Positions 1 to 8,476 of a DNA stretch of 20,379 nucleotides are shown here, piece by piece. The stretch covers positions 1 to 20,379 of the forward strand of contig MGXW01000070.1 in assembly GCA_001801495.1 (NCBI GenBank). The letters are read 5' to 3'. The translations under genes and the position numbers were made by a program. Below the pieces are notes generated by a model. That model saw only the letters and a list, made by a program, of their open reading frames with translations. It ran no database searches and had not been told where the DNA came from. The stretch is from Gammaproteobacteria bacterium RIFCSPHIGHO2_12_FULL_37_34. Its GTDB lineage: Bacteria; Pseudomonadota; Gammaproteobacteria; DSM-16500. The number at the start of each line of letters is the position of its first letter. Position 1 is the first letter of the stretch.

Positions 1-26
1 TACTTGTTTTATTAAGGAACAAGGGC

Positions 27-473
27 ATGGCAGTACGGCAAGTTTTCAAAGTTTCTCGCAAAACATTTTTTAATCCCCGTGGTTGGTTTGGTTATGATGG
101 TTTCAAAGAGGATACTAAAACTATCTGGGGTATCGTGATAGATTTGTTTTCGCCTCCTGCTACTGCTCAGGAAGAAACATTTGAAGAAGCTATGCAACGC
201 TTGGAATTATCAGAATCTGATCTTCAATCAACGGCACGCCATTATTATTTCTATATATTATTCTTTGCTATTTTAGGCACAGGAATTCTTTTTTATGCTT
301 TTTATTTAATTTTTCAGTATCACTTATTTTGGCCATGGTTATTGGCAATGAGTATAGCTGCTTTATTTTATGTGTATGCTTTTCGCTATCATTTTTGGAT
401 TTTTCAAATCAAACGGCGAAAACTAGGCTGTACATTTGCAGAATGGTGGGCAGGCCAATCACGAAGAGAATAA
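27..473 (+). CDS. icmV: IcmV, Dot/Icm type IVB secretion inner-membrane protein
   Basis: This 148-residue protein is an inner-membrane component of the Dot/Icm type IVB secretion system. It has two hydrophobic segments, about residues 71-94 and 98-118. After the second comes a conserved juxtamembrane stretch (FRYHFWIFQIKRRKLGC, about 119-135) that I recognise from Legionella IcmV, followed by an EWW motif. Its length is close to the roughly 150 residues of the Legionella protein. The ATG at 27 has a good ribosome binding site, AAGGA at 14-18, eight bases upstream. dotA follows after 3 nt, as in Legionella, so the two genes are almost certainly co-transcribed. The promoter lies outside the window. 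The family's exact biochemical role is poorly defined; the assignment rests on sequence resemblance and gene order. Confidence 0.9.
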   Translation: MAVRQVFKVSRKTFFNPRGWFGYDGFKEDTKTIWGIVIDLFSPPATAQEETFEEAMQRLELSESDLQSTARHYYFYILFFAILGTGILFYAFYLIFQYHLFWPWLLAMSIAALFYVYAFRYHFWIFQIKRRKLGCTFAEWWAGQSRRE

Positions 474-476
474 TGC

Positions 477-3023
477 ATGGCTATTAATATTCCTTTTTTT
501 GAATATTCTTCTCAAGATCAATCAGTTGCTTATCTTGGCCAGATTTTTGGGCCTATGGGCACTATTCTTACGCCAACTCAAGCACCATTAATTTTTGGGA
601 AAATGTTTAACACGTTAAACACTGTTATTTTAACGGTTGGTGTGTTGATAGTTGTTTATGTGACTATTGTTGGTGTCATTAAAACAGCCCACGAAGGCGA
701 GCCATTAGGTAAACAATGGAGTACGCTTTGGTTACCTTTACGCATGGTGATTGGGATTGCTGCGCTTATTCCAAGCACTACTGGTTATTCATTTTTACAA
801 ATCATCATCATGTGGGTTATTGTACAAGGTGTAGGCGCAGCAGATTCAATTTGGACAACCACATTAAAATATTATGATGCCTTTGGCTCGTTAACTGCTA
901 AAGTTTCTACGACAGCTGGTTTGAGTGCTGCCAGTGATATGCAAACTTTATTTCAAATCATGGTTTGTCAAGCTACAGCATCGTATAGTACTGTAGCAGT
1001 TGATCCACCAAGTGGTTATCAAGTGGGTGATGGTTCAGCAGGCGGAAGCTATTGTGCAGATCATAGGACAGATTGTTCGCTTAATTCTCCATCTTCATCT
1101 GGTATGACAAGTACAACACAATTTGGTCCTGGGAACCCAGGGGCTTGTGGAACGATGGTTGCTTGTAATAAAACAGCAGTTTGTGCAGATTCCTCAGCTG
1201 CTGGACAAATTAGTTGTGCGGCTTGTACAGCACAAACTGATGCGCTTGATAAAATCATGGGTTTGACTGCTCCAGGTACAGTCAATGTGACGATTGGTGA
1301 GGTGTCAAAAACGTTTGTTGATTTTAAAACGGTTGCGGGGGCATTTGCTGAAGCGGATTATCAGTATCGGAAACTTTATGATAGACCATTGGATATTTCA
1401 ACTATACCTAAAGTAGCGAGTGATTACTGCAATGCTAATGGAATCAGTTTAAGTCAATGTTGCGGTACGCCTCCATATGTGGATACCTCCATGCTTCCAC
1501 CAGGTGCGGTTCCACAACTACAAAATTGCGCATTAAAAGATAATTTTAGTGCAGGTATTGCTAATGGTCCAGATAAAAGCACCGTTACTGCTATTTATTG
1601 GCCGTATCTTTTGAGCCAACTTTCAGATCTTTCTGATTCTTTTATACAAACCGCTGCAGATTATTATACCTTAGCGATTACTACAGCGGTAAATGAAGCA
1701 CAAAGTCAAATAGATTCTTCAGGTATTAACCAGGCTGGGTTGCAAGATGCGCGTGATAAAGGATGGCTCTATGCAGGTGCTTTCTATTATTCACTTTCCA
1801 GTTATAACAATCAAAATCAAGCTTCAGCTACTCCCACTTTACAAATACTGGGTTCTGATCCTGCAGCAGCATCCAATACTTCATCTAATGCTTTATACAA
1901 CTATCGAAATAATTATACTGCCGCTGGTTATTTAGTGGAGTACGTGACTCAGCAAATGCAATCTGCAGGTACAGGTGGAACGCCGGGTGGAACAGGCATT
2001 AATATTTCTTCAAATACCACATCTTTTCCATCTCAAGTAAGTGGATTGAGTAAAGTGACTAGTAGCATTAATGGTTTTGCTGGATGGATGTTGAATGATT
2101 TCATGCAACGATTTACAGGTTCGCAAAGCGGGGTGACTAACCCATTAGTAAATGTTCAGAGTTATGGGCGTGGTTTGTTGATAGCCCTACAAGTGATATT
2201 TTTCGTGCTTCTAACAATATTAGTTGTCATGGGAATTATAGGATTTGTTAATGGGTCTATTCTTGGTAATACGGTTAGCAATCCAGTTGGGCCAACATTA
2301 ACGTTGCTTGCTATAGTGTTTACACCGCTCATGTCAGCTTTGTTAGGCGGACTTTTTATGTTTGCTGCTTTATTAGCTATTTATACTCCGCTTATTCCTT
2401 TTATTATTTTTACAGTAGGTGCGCTAGCCTGGTTTATCTTAGTGGTTGAGGCAATTATTGCTGGACCATTAGTAGCATTGGGTTTGTTGTTGCCAGGTGG
2501 GCAAAGCGAACTTTTTGGACGAGCAGAAAATGCTTTGATGTTATTATTCAGCATATTTTTGAGGCCTGGATTAATGATTTTTGGTTTGGTAGCAGCTATG
2601 TTGCTCTCAATTGTAGCTGTCAGTATTGTTAATATTGCTTTTAATACTGTTGCGGGAGCAATTTTCCCTACAGCAGGGCCTATTGAGGCTTTACTATTTA
2701 TTGCGGCTTATGCTTCCTTGATTCTTGCGCTACTGAATAAAAGTTTTTCGCTGATTCATGTGGTGCCAGATCAAGTGCTACGCTGGATCGGACATCACGC
2801 AGGTCAGGAAGGAGCGCCAGGTGAAGTGTTAGGTGAAGCAAAAAAAGGTTTTGAAGCAGGGGCTGGTAGTGTGAAAGGTGCTGCTGGAGCCGCAGCAAGA
2901 GGAGCAGAAACCGGTAAAGATCAAGCACAAGCGCTAGGAAGCAAGGTTAAAGATTGGCGGGACAAGAACAAGGATGCAGGTAAAGCGAGCGGTGGAGATC
3001 AAGGAGGAGGCACACCAAAATGA
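477..3023 (+). CDS. dotA: DotA, polytopic inner-membrane protein of the Dot/Icm system
   Basis: DotA (848 residues) is a polytopic inner-membrane protein essential for Dot/Icm transport and related to TraY of IncI plasmids. Hydrophobic segments lie near residues 46-68 and 85-120. A large polar loop (about 125-560) is rich in Ser, Thr and Gly and has a cysteine-rich part near 160-260 (several CxxC-like pairs), presumably periplasmic and disulphide-bonded. A second membrane block spans about 563-760. The cytoplasmic tail (about 780-848) is rich in Ala, Gly and Lys. Legionella DotA is about 1,050 residues and has a cleaved N-terminal signal peptide. This one is shorter, and no upstream start is possible because an in-frame TAA (the icmV stop) lies 3 nt before the ATG. 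It therefore starts without a classical signal peptide. It is co-directional with icmV. Confidence 0.93.
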   Translation: MAINIPFFEYSSQDQSVAYLGQIFGPMGTILTPTQAPLIFGKMFNTLNTVILTVGVLIVVYVTIVGVIKTAHEGEPLGKQWSTLWLPLRMVIGIAALIPSTTGYSFLQIIIMWVIVQGVGAADSIWTTTLKYYDAFGSLTAKVSTTAGLSAASDMQTLFQIMVCQATASYSTVAVDPPSGYQVGDGSAGGSYCADHRTDCSLNSPSSSGMTSTTQFGPGNPGACGTMVACNKTAVCADSSAAGQISCAACTAQTDALDKIMGLTAPGTVNVTIGEVSKTFVDFKTVAGAFAEADYQYRKLYDRPLDISTIPKVASDYCNANGISLSQCCGTPPYVDTSMLPPGAVPQLQNCALKDNFSAGIANGPDKSTVTAIYWPYLLSQLSDLSDSFIQTAADYYTLAITTAVNEAQSQIDSSGINQAGLQDARDKGWLYAGAFYYSLSSYNNQNQASATPTLQILGSDPAAASNTSSNALYNYRNNYTAAGYLVEYVTQQMQSAGTGGTPGGTGINISSNTTSFPSQVSGLSKVTSSINGFAGWMLNDFMQRFTGSQSGVTNPLVNVQSYGRGLLIALQVIFFVLLTILVVMGIIGFVNGSILGNTVSNPVGPTLTLLAIVFTPLMSALLGGLFMFAALLAIYTPLIPFIIFTVGALAWFILVVEAIIAGPLVALGLLLPGGQSELFGRAENALMLLFSIFLRPGLMIFGLVAAMLLSIVAVSIVNIAFNTVAGAIFPTAGPIEALLFIAAYASLILALLNKSFSLIHVVPDQVLRWIGHHAGQEGAPGEVLGEAKKGFEAGAGSVKGAAGAAARGAETGKDQAQALGSKVKDWRDKNKDAGKASGGDQGGGTPK

Positions 3024-3064
3024 GTTTTCGCTCTTCCTAATAATTTTTAGATCATTTATATAAA

Positions 3065-4222
3065 TCAAACACGTCGGTGATTCAATAAATCAGGTAAAAT
3101 AAAAAGTACTTCCGTAAATGGTAACACCTGAATATCATTAAAATATTGCTGCTTTCCACCGCCATAAATAAGTATTAATTCAGCGGCAGGAAAATCTTGT
3201 TTAAACGCGCGTAATCCTTTAGTGTCGCTTTTTGAAACTGTTTGCGAGCGCTTAAGCTCGATAGCATAAAATCCATTGGGGCCATATAAAATAAAATCCA
3301 CTTCAATACCAGCAAGTGTTCTCCAATAATAAATTTGATAATCCAATTCGTAATATTCATTTATCGCGCGCAAGGATTGCAAAAATAATGTTTCAAATGC
3401 CGCGCCATCTATTTCAGATGGTACATCAATAATGCCTTTGGGTCTTAATATTTGATAAACACCCACATCAAAAAAATAAAATTTAGGATGTTGTATAGTT
3501 TGTCGTTTCGCGCGTTTAGTAAAAATGGGTAAACGATAACCGAGTAATAAATCCTCTAAAATATCAAAATAGCTACTAATATTTTTATAACTTACACTAG
3601 TATCTCTCGCTATAGCAGATAAATTAACCACTTGCCCTTGTGAAAAACTTGCTGCTTCTAAAAAACGAGTAAAAGCAGATAGATTACGCGTTAATCCTTC
3701 TTGTAACACTTCTTCACGAATATAAGTGTTGACGTAAGCTTTTAAATAAGCTTTAGGATCAGTTTCAAAAAAAATAGCAGGCAACATGCCATAGGAAAGA
3801 TTTTTTTTAAGATCAAAAAGATCACCTAACTCTTGTACTATTAAAGGATACATATGATAAACAAGCGCTCTTCCTGCCAATAAATTAACACCTTTTTTTC
3901 GTAAATTTCGCGCACTGGATCCAGTCAATATAAATAGGTAATGGTTTTCCTCTATCAAGCGATGGACTTCATTGAGTAAATCTGGAATACGCTGAACCTC
4001 ATCAATAATAATCCACCCTTTATAATTTTTAGGTATAAAATCGATCAGCCGATGAGGATTTGCTAAAAGTAGCGTATAAATTTCCATATCTAATAAATCA
4101 ATATACACAGCCTTGGGCAATTTCATTTTTACCCAACGCGTTTTTCCTGTCCCCCTAGGTCCTAATAAGAAGAAGCTTTTAGGCGATTTTAAAGGTTTTT
4201 CTAAGATTCTAGATATCATCAT
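3065..4222 (-). CDS. AAA ATPase with DUF4143 C-terminal domain
   Basis: This 385-residue protein belongs to the widespread bacterial and archaeal family of AAA-14 ATPases fused to DUF4143. The P-loop GPRGTGKT is at residues 21-28, Walker B (WIIIDE) at 70-75 and a sensor-like TGSSA at 100-104. The C-terminal part resembles a PD-(D/E)xK nuclease fold, with EVD near 307-309 and IELK at 321-324. The cellular role of this family is not established; copies are often numerous, patchily distributed and mobile. It is convergent with dotA (41 bp apart) and faces away from def, interrupting an otherwise housekeeping and Dot/Icm neighbourhood, so I infer horizontal acquisition. The start is a double ATG with no strong ribosome binding site, and a 7 bp inverted repeat (ATTCTAT...ATAGAAT, 4221-4247) overlaps the start region and could be an operator. 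It looks intact. Confidence 0.8.
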   Translation of the reverse strand: MMISRILEKPLKSPKSFFLLGPRGTGKTRWVKMKLPKAVYIDLLDMEIYTLLLANPHRLIDFIPKNYKGWIIIDEVQRIPDLLNEVHRLIEENHYLFILTGSSARNLRKKGVNLLAGRALVYHMYPLIVQELGDLFDLKKNLSYGMLPAIFFETDPKAYLKAYVNTYIREEVLQEGLTRNLSAFTRFLEAASFSQGQVVNLSAIARDTSVSYKNISSYFDILEDLLLGYRLPIFTKRAKRQTIQHPKFYFFDVGVYQILRPKGIIDVPSEIDGAAFETLFLQSLRAINEYYELDYQIYYWRTLAGIEVDFILYGPNGFYAIELKRSQTVSKSDTKGLRAFKQDFPAAELILIYGGGKQQYFNDIQVLPFTEVLFILPDLLNHRRV

Positions 4223-4574
4223 TCTATTTTCTATCCATTTATAGAATATCTAATTCTAAAATCTAATAAAATAAAAGTCAATGAATATGCCGATTCCTTA
4301 GCAATGACACAGTTTAATGAACATTCTCTCTATCAACGCCTTAAATATAGCCGATCGGAATAGCATCCATTTCTTTAGAAATAGGTAATAGAGACTGAAC
4401 AAAACACCATGTCCGATAGATGTTTTAAGTTTTTTTGATGTTCCGACTAATGTAAAGTATGACTTTATATTAGTCGGAATACCTCGTCGCGGCAACGCTG
4501 TAGGGAACTATGGCCTTTTAGCACCCAATCGTTAGATTTGTTTTATCTAATATTTTACATTCAGGAAAATGATT
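4223..4574. other. AT-rich intergenic region between the AAA ATPase and def
   Basis: About 350 bp separate the divergent ATPase gene and def. I see no convincing gene; a 65-codon frame on the minus strand has no recognisable content. The region holds an inverted repeat next to the ATPase start (4221-4247), a run of seven T residues near 4430-4436, a strong hairpin at 4441-4479 (separate entry) and a small inverted repeat TTAGAT/ATCTAA at 4532-4550 just upstream of def. Promoters for both genes presumably lie here, but I cannot pick hexamers with confidence. Confidence 0.5.
4441..4479. repeat. Strong 17 bp hairpin of unknown role
   Basis: Two 17-nt arms (TTCCGACTAATGTAAAG at 4441-4457 and its complement at 4463-4479) pair at 16 of 17 positions across a 5-nt loop, TATGA. 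It is not a typical intrinsic terminator: no T run follows on the plus strand, and on the minus strand it lies upstream of the ATPase gene rather than after a gene. It could be a regulatory stem or the remnant of a small palindromic element. It shares no convincing core with the larger hairpin elements at 12060 and 13914. Confidence 0.6.
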
Positions 4575-5111
4575 ATGGCTATCAAATCAGTTATCAAAAT
4601 GGGTAATGAAAAATTAGCAACGCCCTCTCTTCCCGTCACAAATTTTTCTAATGGTGAAATTAAAGAACTTGTGAGCGACATGCAAGACACTATGAGGGAA
4701 AAAGGCGGTGTTGGCATTGCAGCACCACAGATTGGCTGCAATCTGCGAGTCGTCATGTTCGGTTTTGACTATAACGAACGTTATCCTAATGAAAAACCTG
4801 TTCCTTTTACCATACTCATCAATCCTACCATTGAAATTCTTTCTGATGAAATGGTAGATGGCTGGGAAGGTTGTTTGAGTGTCCCAGGATTACGCGGCCT
4901 TGTCCCACGCTATAAAAAAATTCAATACAGTGGTTATGACATTGATGGACAACCTATTTTTTGCGTGGCTGAGGGCTTTCATGCTCGAGTGGTACAACAT
5001 GAATGCGATCATGTTGATGGCATTCTATTTCCACAACGAATTAAAGAGATGAAATCTTTTGGGTTTGAAGATGAACTTAAAGACATTATTTGGCCTCAAG
5101 TTAAAACCTAA
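4575..5111 (+). CDS. def: Peptide deformylase
   Basis: Peptide deformylase removes the formyl group from the N-terminal formyl-methionine of new proteins and is a cytoplasmic metalloenzyme. All three family motifs are present in this 178-residue protein: GVGIAAPQ at residues 45-52, EGCLSVP at 98-104 with the metal-binding Cys100, and QHECDH at 141-146 with metal ligands His142 and His146 and catalytic Glu143. I chose the ATG at 4575 rather than the in-frame ATG at 4569 because AGGA at 4563-4566 is eight bases from 4575 but only two from 4569. In many gammaproteobacteria def is followed by fmt; here it stands alone, with the convergent SpeE-like gene 50 bp downstream. It may be one of two deformylase paralogues in the genome, which the window cannot show. 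Confidence 0.93.
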   Translation: MAIKSVIKMGNEKLATPSLPVTNFSNGEIKELVSDMQDTMREKGGVGIAAPQIGCNLRVVMFGFDYNERYPNEKPVPFTILINPTIEILSDEMVDGWEGCLSVPGLRGLVPRYKKIQYSGYDIDGQPIFCVAEGFHARVVQHECDHVDGILFPQRIKEMKSFGFEDELKDIIWPQVKT

Positions 5112-5161
5112 TAAACGCTAATGTGCGGTTCATAGGCAGGATATTATTCGCAGGATGTAAG

Positions 5162-7333
5162 TTACATCGCACTCAAAATATTAGAAAAATCATCACGCCA
5201 TAAAGGTGTATTAGGATGGGCGATTAAAATCTTCCATTCAGGATAGATTAATAAAGTTTGTAAAGGCTTCATTTGACGAGAGAGCACAACCCATTGTGAA
5301 GAATGAATATGGGGATGAATGTTAGAATCCACTTTAAAAAAGCCTACTACGCTTTTCAATTGCACGTTATTTGCAATGCGCGCCAAAATCGGAGCGAGTT
5401 TGAGATGACGATTAGAAATATGTAGAGCTAATAATCCGTTTTTTTTGAGCTTTTTTAAGTAAATGTTTAACGCTTCTTTTGTCAAAAGATGAATAGGAAT
5501 GGAATCAGAGCTAAACGCATCAACAATAATAATGTCATAGACATGATCGGGTTCGTGTTGGATCGTTAAACGAGCATCGCCCAAGATAATGTTGGTTGGT
5601 GGACAAAGATGTAAAAAGGTAAAATAGCGTGTGTTTTTTGCTATTTTTACGACAGCCGGATCGATTTCGAAAAAGGTAAGCGTATCTTGTGGACGACGAT
5701 AGCAGGCAACCGTTCCCACTCCTAAGCCAATGGCAGCAATATGAAGTGGTTGGGTAGGTAAAACAGAAAAAACTTCTTGTAAAGGGCTTCCATAATATGC
5801 CAACGGTTCTTTTTGTTTTTCACGCTGTGTGTATTGCATACCATGCAAGGTGGTACCGTGCATTAATTTATGAACGCTCGCTGTTTGATCCGTTGTAATT
5901 TTATAGGTGCCGAAAAAAGTGCGTGTTTGAAAGAGAGCATGTTGAGTAACTGGTTGAAGAAAAACATATCCAATTAAAAGTAACAGTGATACTAACACAC
6001 CATACCGAAAAGATGATTGTTGTGCATAGAGCATAACAAGAAGATTGGCAGCCATATAGATATAAATTTCAATTCTGTTAAACACCTCCGGTATACGCCA
6101 TAGTGCCGTACCGATATTGATAGAGAACGATAGTATGATAATCACAAATAAAATGGTGAATAGTTTATTTCCTGTTTCTTTTATCGGAGGTCTTAGGAAA
6201 CAAGCCAACGCTAATACGAGAGGATATTCCCATAGATCGTTAAAAATTAACGGAGCAACGAGCGCATTTAATAAGCCGCCTAATAAACCACCGACAGCAA
6301 TCCAAAGGTAAAATTTTGTTAAGTAAGGAGTGGATGGTCGATGATTTGCTAATTCCCCATGACAAACCATAGCAAAAACAAAAAAGTTTAATAGTTGAAA
6401 TAGAAATATTGCGGAAAATGATAGAAAAGAAATTTTAGTTGTTAGTATTAATATCATCATAGCTAGCGTGACTGGCTGTAACTTCAACATAAAATGGTGA
6501 TGAAAGAATTGCTGATGTGAAAATGTAATAATGAATGTCAGTAAATAAATGGCAAGTGGAATAACCCATAATAAAGGAATGGATGCTACATCGGTTGTTA
6601 AATAAGTTGTAACAGCAAGTAACAAACTGGAAGGCACAAAGGCTAATACTATCCAGCGTAATTGTTGTTGCCAAGATGGTTGATCATTCAAAGTGGATGG
6701 TTTGGTTGTTGGGATAGGTGATACGTTAGAAGATTTGAGAAAAGTAGCACATGTTATCATCGACAAAATGAGTATGCCATATGTCATACTCCAAGTGATA
6801 CTTTGTTCTTGCAACGTGAGCATACGTTCTAACACGAATGGATAGGCTAATAATGCAAGCATGCTTCCTAAGTTGCTAGCCGCATATAAAAAATAAGGAT
6901 CATGTGCCCGCTTGTGCGTGGTTGTTGAAAACCAATATTGCAGTAAAGGTGCGGTTGCACACAGAACAAATAATGGTGCGCCAATCATGAGCATTAAAGC
7001 AGTTAATAGCCACGTGATAGGGTAATAGATACTAGGTGTAGTAAAATAAGCAGGCATGACAATGGGTAAGGTAAATAACGCAGCTATTAATAATAGGACA
7101 TGAAAAATCACTTGATTTCGTAATGTTAAGTAGCGAGTAATGAGATGAGCATACAGGTAACCAAGTAATAATAAGCCTTGGTAAAACATCATGCTCGTAT
7201 TCCAAACGGAAGGTGTGCCACCGAGTAGTGGTAAGAGCATTTTAGCAACGAGTGGTTCAACCCAAAACAAAAGCCATGCACTCAGAAACAAAGTGAAAGA
7301 AAATACTACGGTTTGTAAGGTCAGGTGTTTCAT
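5162..7333 (-). CDS. Polytopic membrane protein fused to a spermidine synthase-like methyltransferase-fold domain
   Basis: This 723-residue protein joins a membrane part to a soluble C-terminal domain. Roughly the first 460 residues contain about a dozen hydrophobic helices in two blocks, about 8-198 and 225-460. The motif near 23-50 (FWVEPLVAKMLLPLLGG and following) is typical of the 'fused MFS/spermidine synthase' family. From about 465 it has a Rossmann domain like spermidine synthase, with a glycine loop AIGLGVGT (534-541), FFEIDP (554-559) binding the nucleoside, GDAR (585-588) and a VDAFSSDSIP motif near 604-613 in the position of the active-site aspartate. Activity on polyamines is unproven for such fusions. 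The ATG is 3 nt downstream of the dotB stop, so it is probably translated from the dotDCB transcript. Whether it serves the secretion system or only shares its promoter is unknown. Confidence 0.8.
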   Translation of the reverse strand: MKHLTLQTVVFSFTLFLSAWLLFWVEPLVAKMLLPLLGGTPSVWNTSMMFYQGLLLLGYLYAHLITRYLTLRNQVIFHVLLLIAALFTLPIVMPAYFTTPSIYYPITWLLTALMLMIGAPLFVLCATAPLLQYWFSTTTHKRAHDPYFLYAASNLGSMLALLAYPFVLERMLTLQEQSITWSMTYGILILSMITCATFLKSSNVSPIPTTKPSTLNDQPSWQQQLRWIVLAFVPSSLLLAVTTYLTTDVASIPLLWVIPLAIYLLTFIITFSHQQFFHHHFMLKLQPVTLAMMILILTTKISFLSFSAIFLFQLLNFFVFAMVCHGELANHRPSTPYLTKFYLWIAVGGLLGGLLNALVAPLIFNDLWEYPLVLALACFLRPPIKETGNKLFTILFVIIILSFSINIGTALWRIPEVFNRIEIYIYMAANLLVMLYAQQSSFRYGVLVSLLLLIGYVFLQPVTQHALFQTRTFFGTYKITTDQTASVHKLMHGTTLHGMQYTQREKQKEPLAYYGSPLQEVFSVLPTQPLHIAAIGLGVGTVACYRRPQDTLTFFEIDPAVVKIAKNTRYFTFLHLCPPTNIILGDARLTIQHEPDHVYDIIIVDAFSSDSIPIHLLTKEALNIYLKKLKKNGLLALHISNRHLKLAPILARIANNVQLKSVVGFFKVDSNIHPHIHSSQWVVLSRQMKPLQTLLIYPEWKILIAHPNTPLWRDDFSNILSAM

Positions 7334-7336
7334 TGA

Positions 7337-8476
7337 TTACATCCCTCCCGTATCTTTTTCCTCTCGCTTGGTTTGTTCTACAATTAGGCGATATTGACGT
7401 TCAGTAATCATTTTAGCTTTAAATTTTTCTTGAGCATCGGTTTGAATTGTGCGTCCATGTTCTCTTACTAATTTGCGTACGACATGGGTTAAATTGAGAA
7501 TATCGGTTTCTAGCAAAATATCGCGAATTTTTTCGTTGAACACAAGATATTCACGTAGAGCAATACGCTTGCCTTCTGGTGTAGGCACTAATCGTTGGGA
7601 AATAACTAAGCGTACGGTTTCGATGATGTCAACCGTTCGACCTTGTCTTTCCTCAGGCGGAAATGTAATGACTAGACGGCGTATCGTTTCAGCAACACTG
7701 TTGCTATGCAAGGTGGTATAAACAGGATGACCTGTCATAGCAGCTTCCATAACGGCAGCAATTGTTTCTGGATCCCTTGCTTCGCCTACTAATATTAAAC
7801 GAGGTTTACGGCGTAATGCATTGCGTACGCCAGCAGCGAAGCTAGGTAAATGCCGTGGAATTTCTGATTGACTGACAATACTAGATGTTTTTTCTACGCT
7901 ATCATAAACAAATTCAATAGGTGCTTCATAAGTCAAAATTTTACGATGGCTTTCAGTATTTTCTGCTATGTTTCGAATAATGGCAGCAAGCAAGGTGCTT
8001 TTCCCTGAACCAGTTGCACCTGTCACGTAAACCACACCTTGCTCAGGAGCAATTGCATCGAGAATGGTTTGAGGCAAGTTCATGCTTTCTAATGTTGGTG
8101 GGTCGCTTGGAATAGTTCGCGCAGTAATTTGTATGCCATCGTGTCCTTCTACCATGCATCCTGTACCATTAATACGAAATCGATATCGATCAGAACGATT
8201 AGGTCGAATTTCGTAATGAGTATCAATATCTTTACCAGACATGATAATAGTGGTGGCATTGGGTCCGTACATGGCATTTAATACATCGCCAATTTCAGTA
8301 TTAGATAATCGTCTACGTGTAACTTTATTTAGTCGTCCATAAATTTCTGCAAAAATTGGTTCACCCGTTTGAAAAGTAATATCTGATGCTCCTAATTTGA
8401 CACTGTGCATGAGAATCTCATGAGCAGAATCAATGGATAAGCGAATAGGTTCTTGAGGAAATAAAAAATCAGTCAT
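7337..8476 (-). CDS. dotB: DotB, VirB11-like secretion ATPase of the Dot/Icm system
   Basis: DotB is the cytoplasmic hexameric AAA+ ATPase that docks on the Dot/Icm machine and energises it; it is related to PilT and VirB11. The 379-residue length is essentially that of Legionella DotB (377). Visible motifs are an N-terminal PilT-like domain (about 1-115), Walker A GATGSGKST at residues 153-161, an Asp box around YEAPIEF (183-189), Walker B RLILVGEARD at 226-235 and a His box TTLHSNS at 254-260. Its start overlaps the dotC stop by 8 nt, implying translational coupling in a dotD-dotC-dotB operon. All catalytic motifs look intact. Confidence 0.95.
   Translation of the reverse strand: MTDFLFPQEPIRLSIDSAHEILMHSVKLGASDITFQTGEPIFAEIYGRLNKVTRRRLSNTEIGDVLNAMYGPNATTIIMSGKDIDTHYEIRPNRSDRYRFRINGTGCMVEGHDGIQITARTIPSDPPTLESMNLPQTILDAIAPEQGVVYVTGATGSGKSTLLAAIIRNIAENTESHRKILTYEAPIEFVYDSVEKTSSIVSQSEIPRHLPSFAAGVRNALRRKPRLILVGEARDPETIAAVMEAAMTGHPVYTTLHSNSVAETIRRLVITFPPEERQGRTVDIIETVRLVISQRLVPTPEGKRIALREYLVFNEKIRDILLETDILNLTHVVRKLVREHGRTIQTDAQEKFKAKMITERQYRLIVEQTKREEKDTGGM

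Noticed and set aside
4401..4436. AAAACA/TGTTTT repeat followed by a T run, resembling a terminator
   Set aside because: The stem is six A-T-rich pairs with a long loop, and no plus-strand gene ends upstream of it.
4298..4495. 65-codon minus-strand frame upstream of def
   Set aside because: It runs through the 17 bp hairpin, has no recognisable domain or ribosome binding site, and looks like chance in AT-rich DNA.
4480..4530. Possible degenerate third copy of the hairpin-element core (shares CGTCGCGGC)
   Set aside because: Only nine bases match, and the rest of the core and the arms are absent.
5154..5168. GATGTAA-G-TTACATC palindrome between the convergent def and SpeE-like genes
   Set aside because: Only 7 bp with a 1-nt centre and no T run; too weak to call a terminator.
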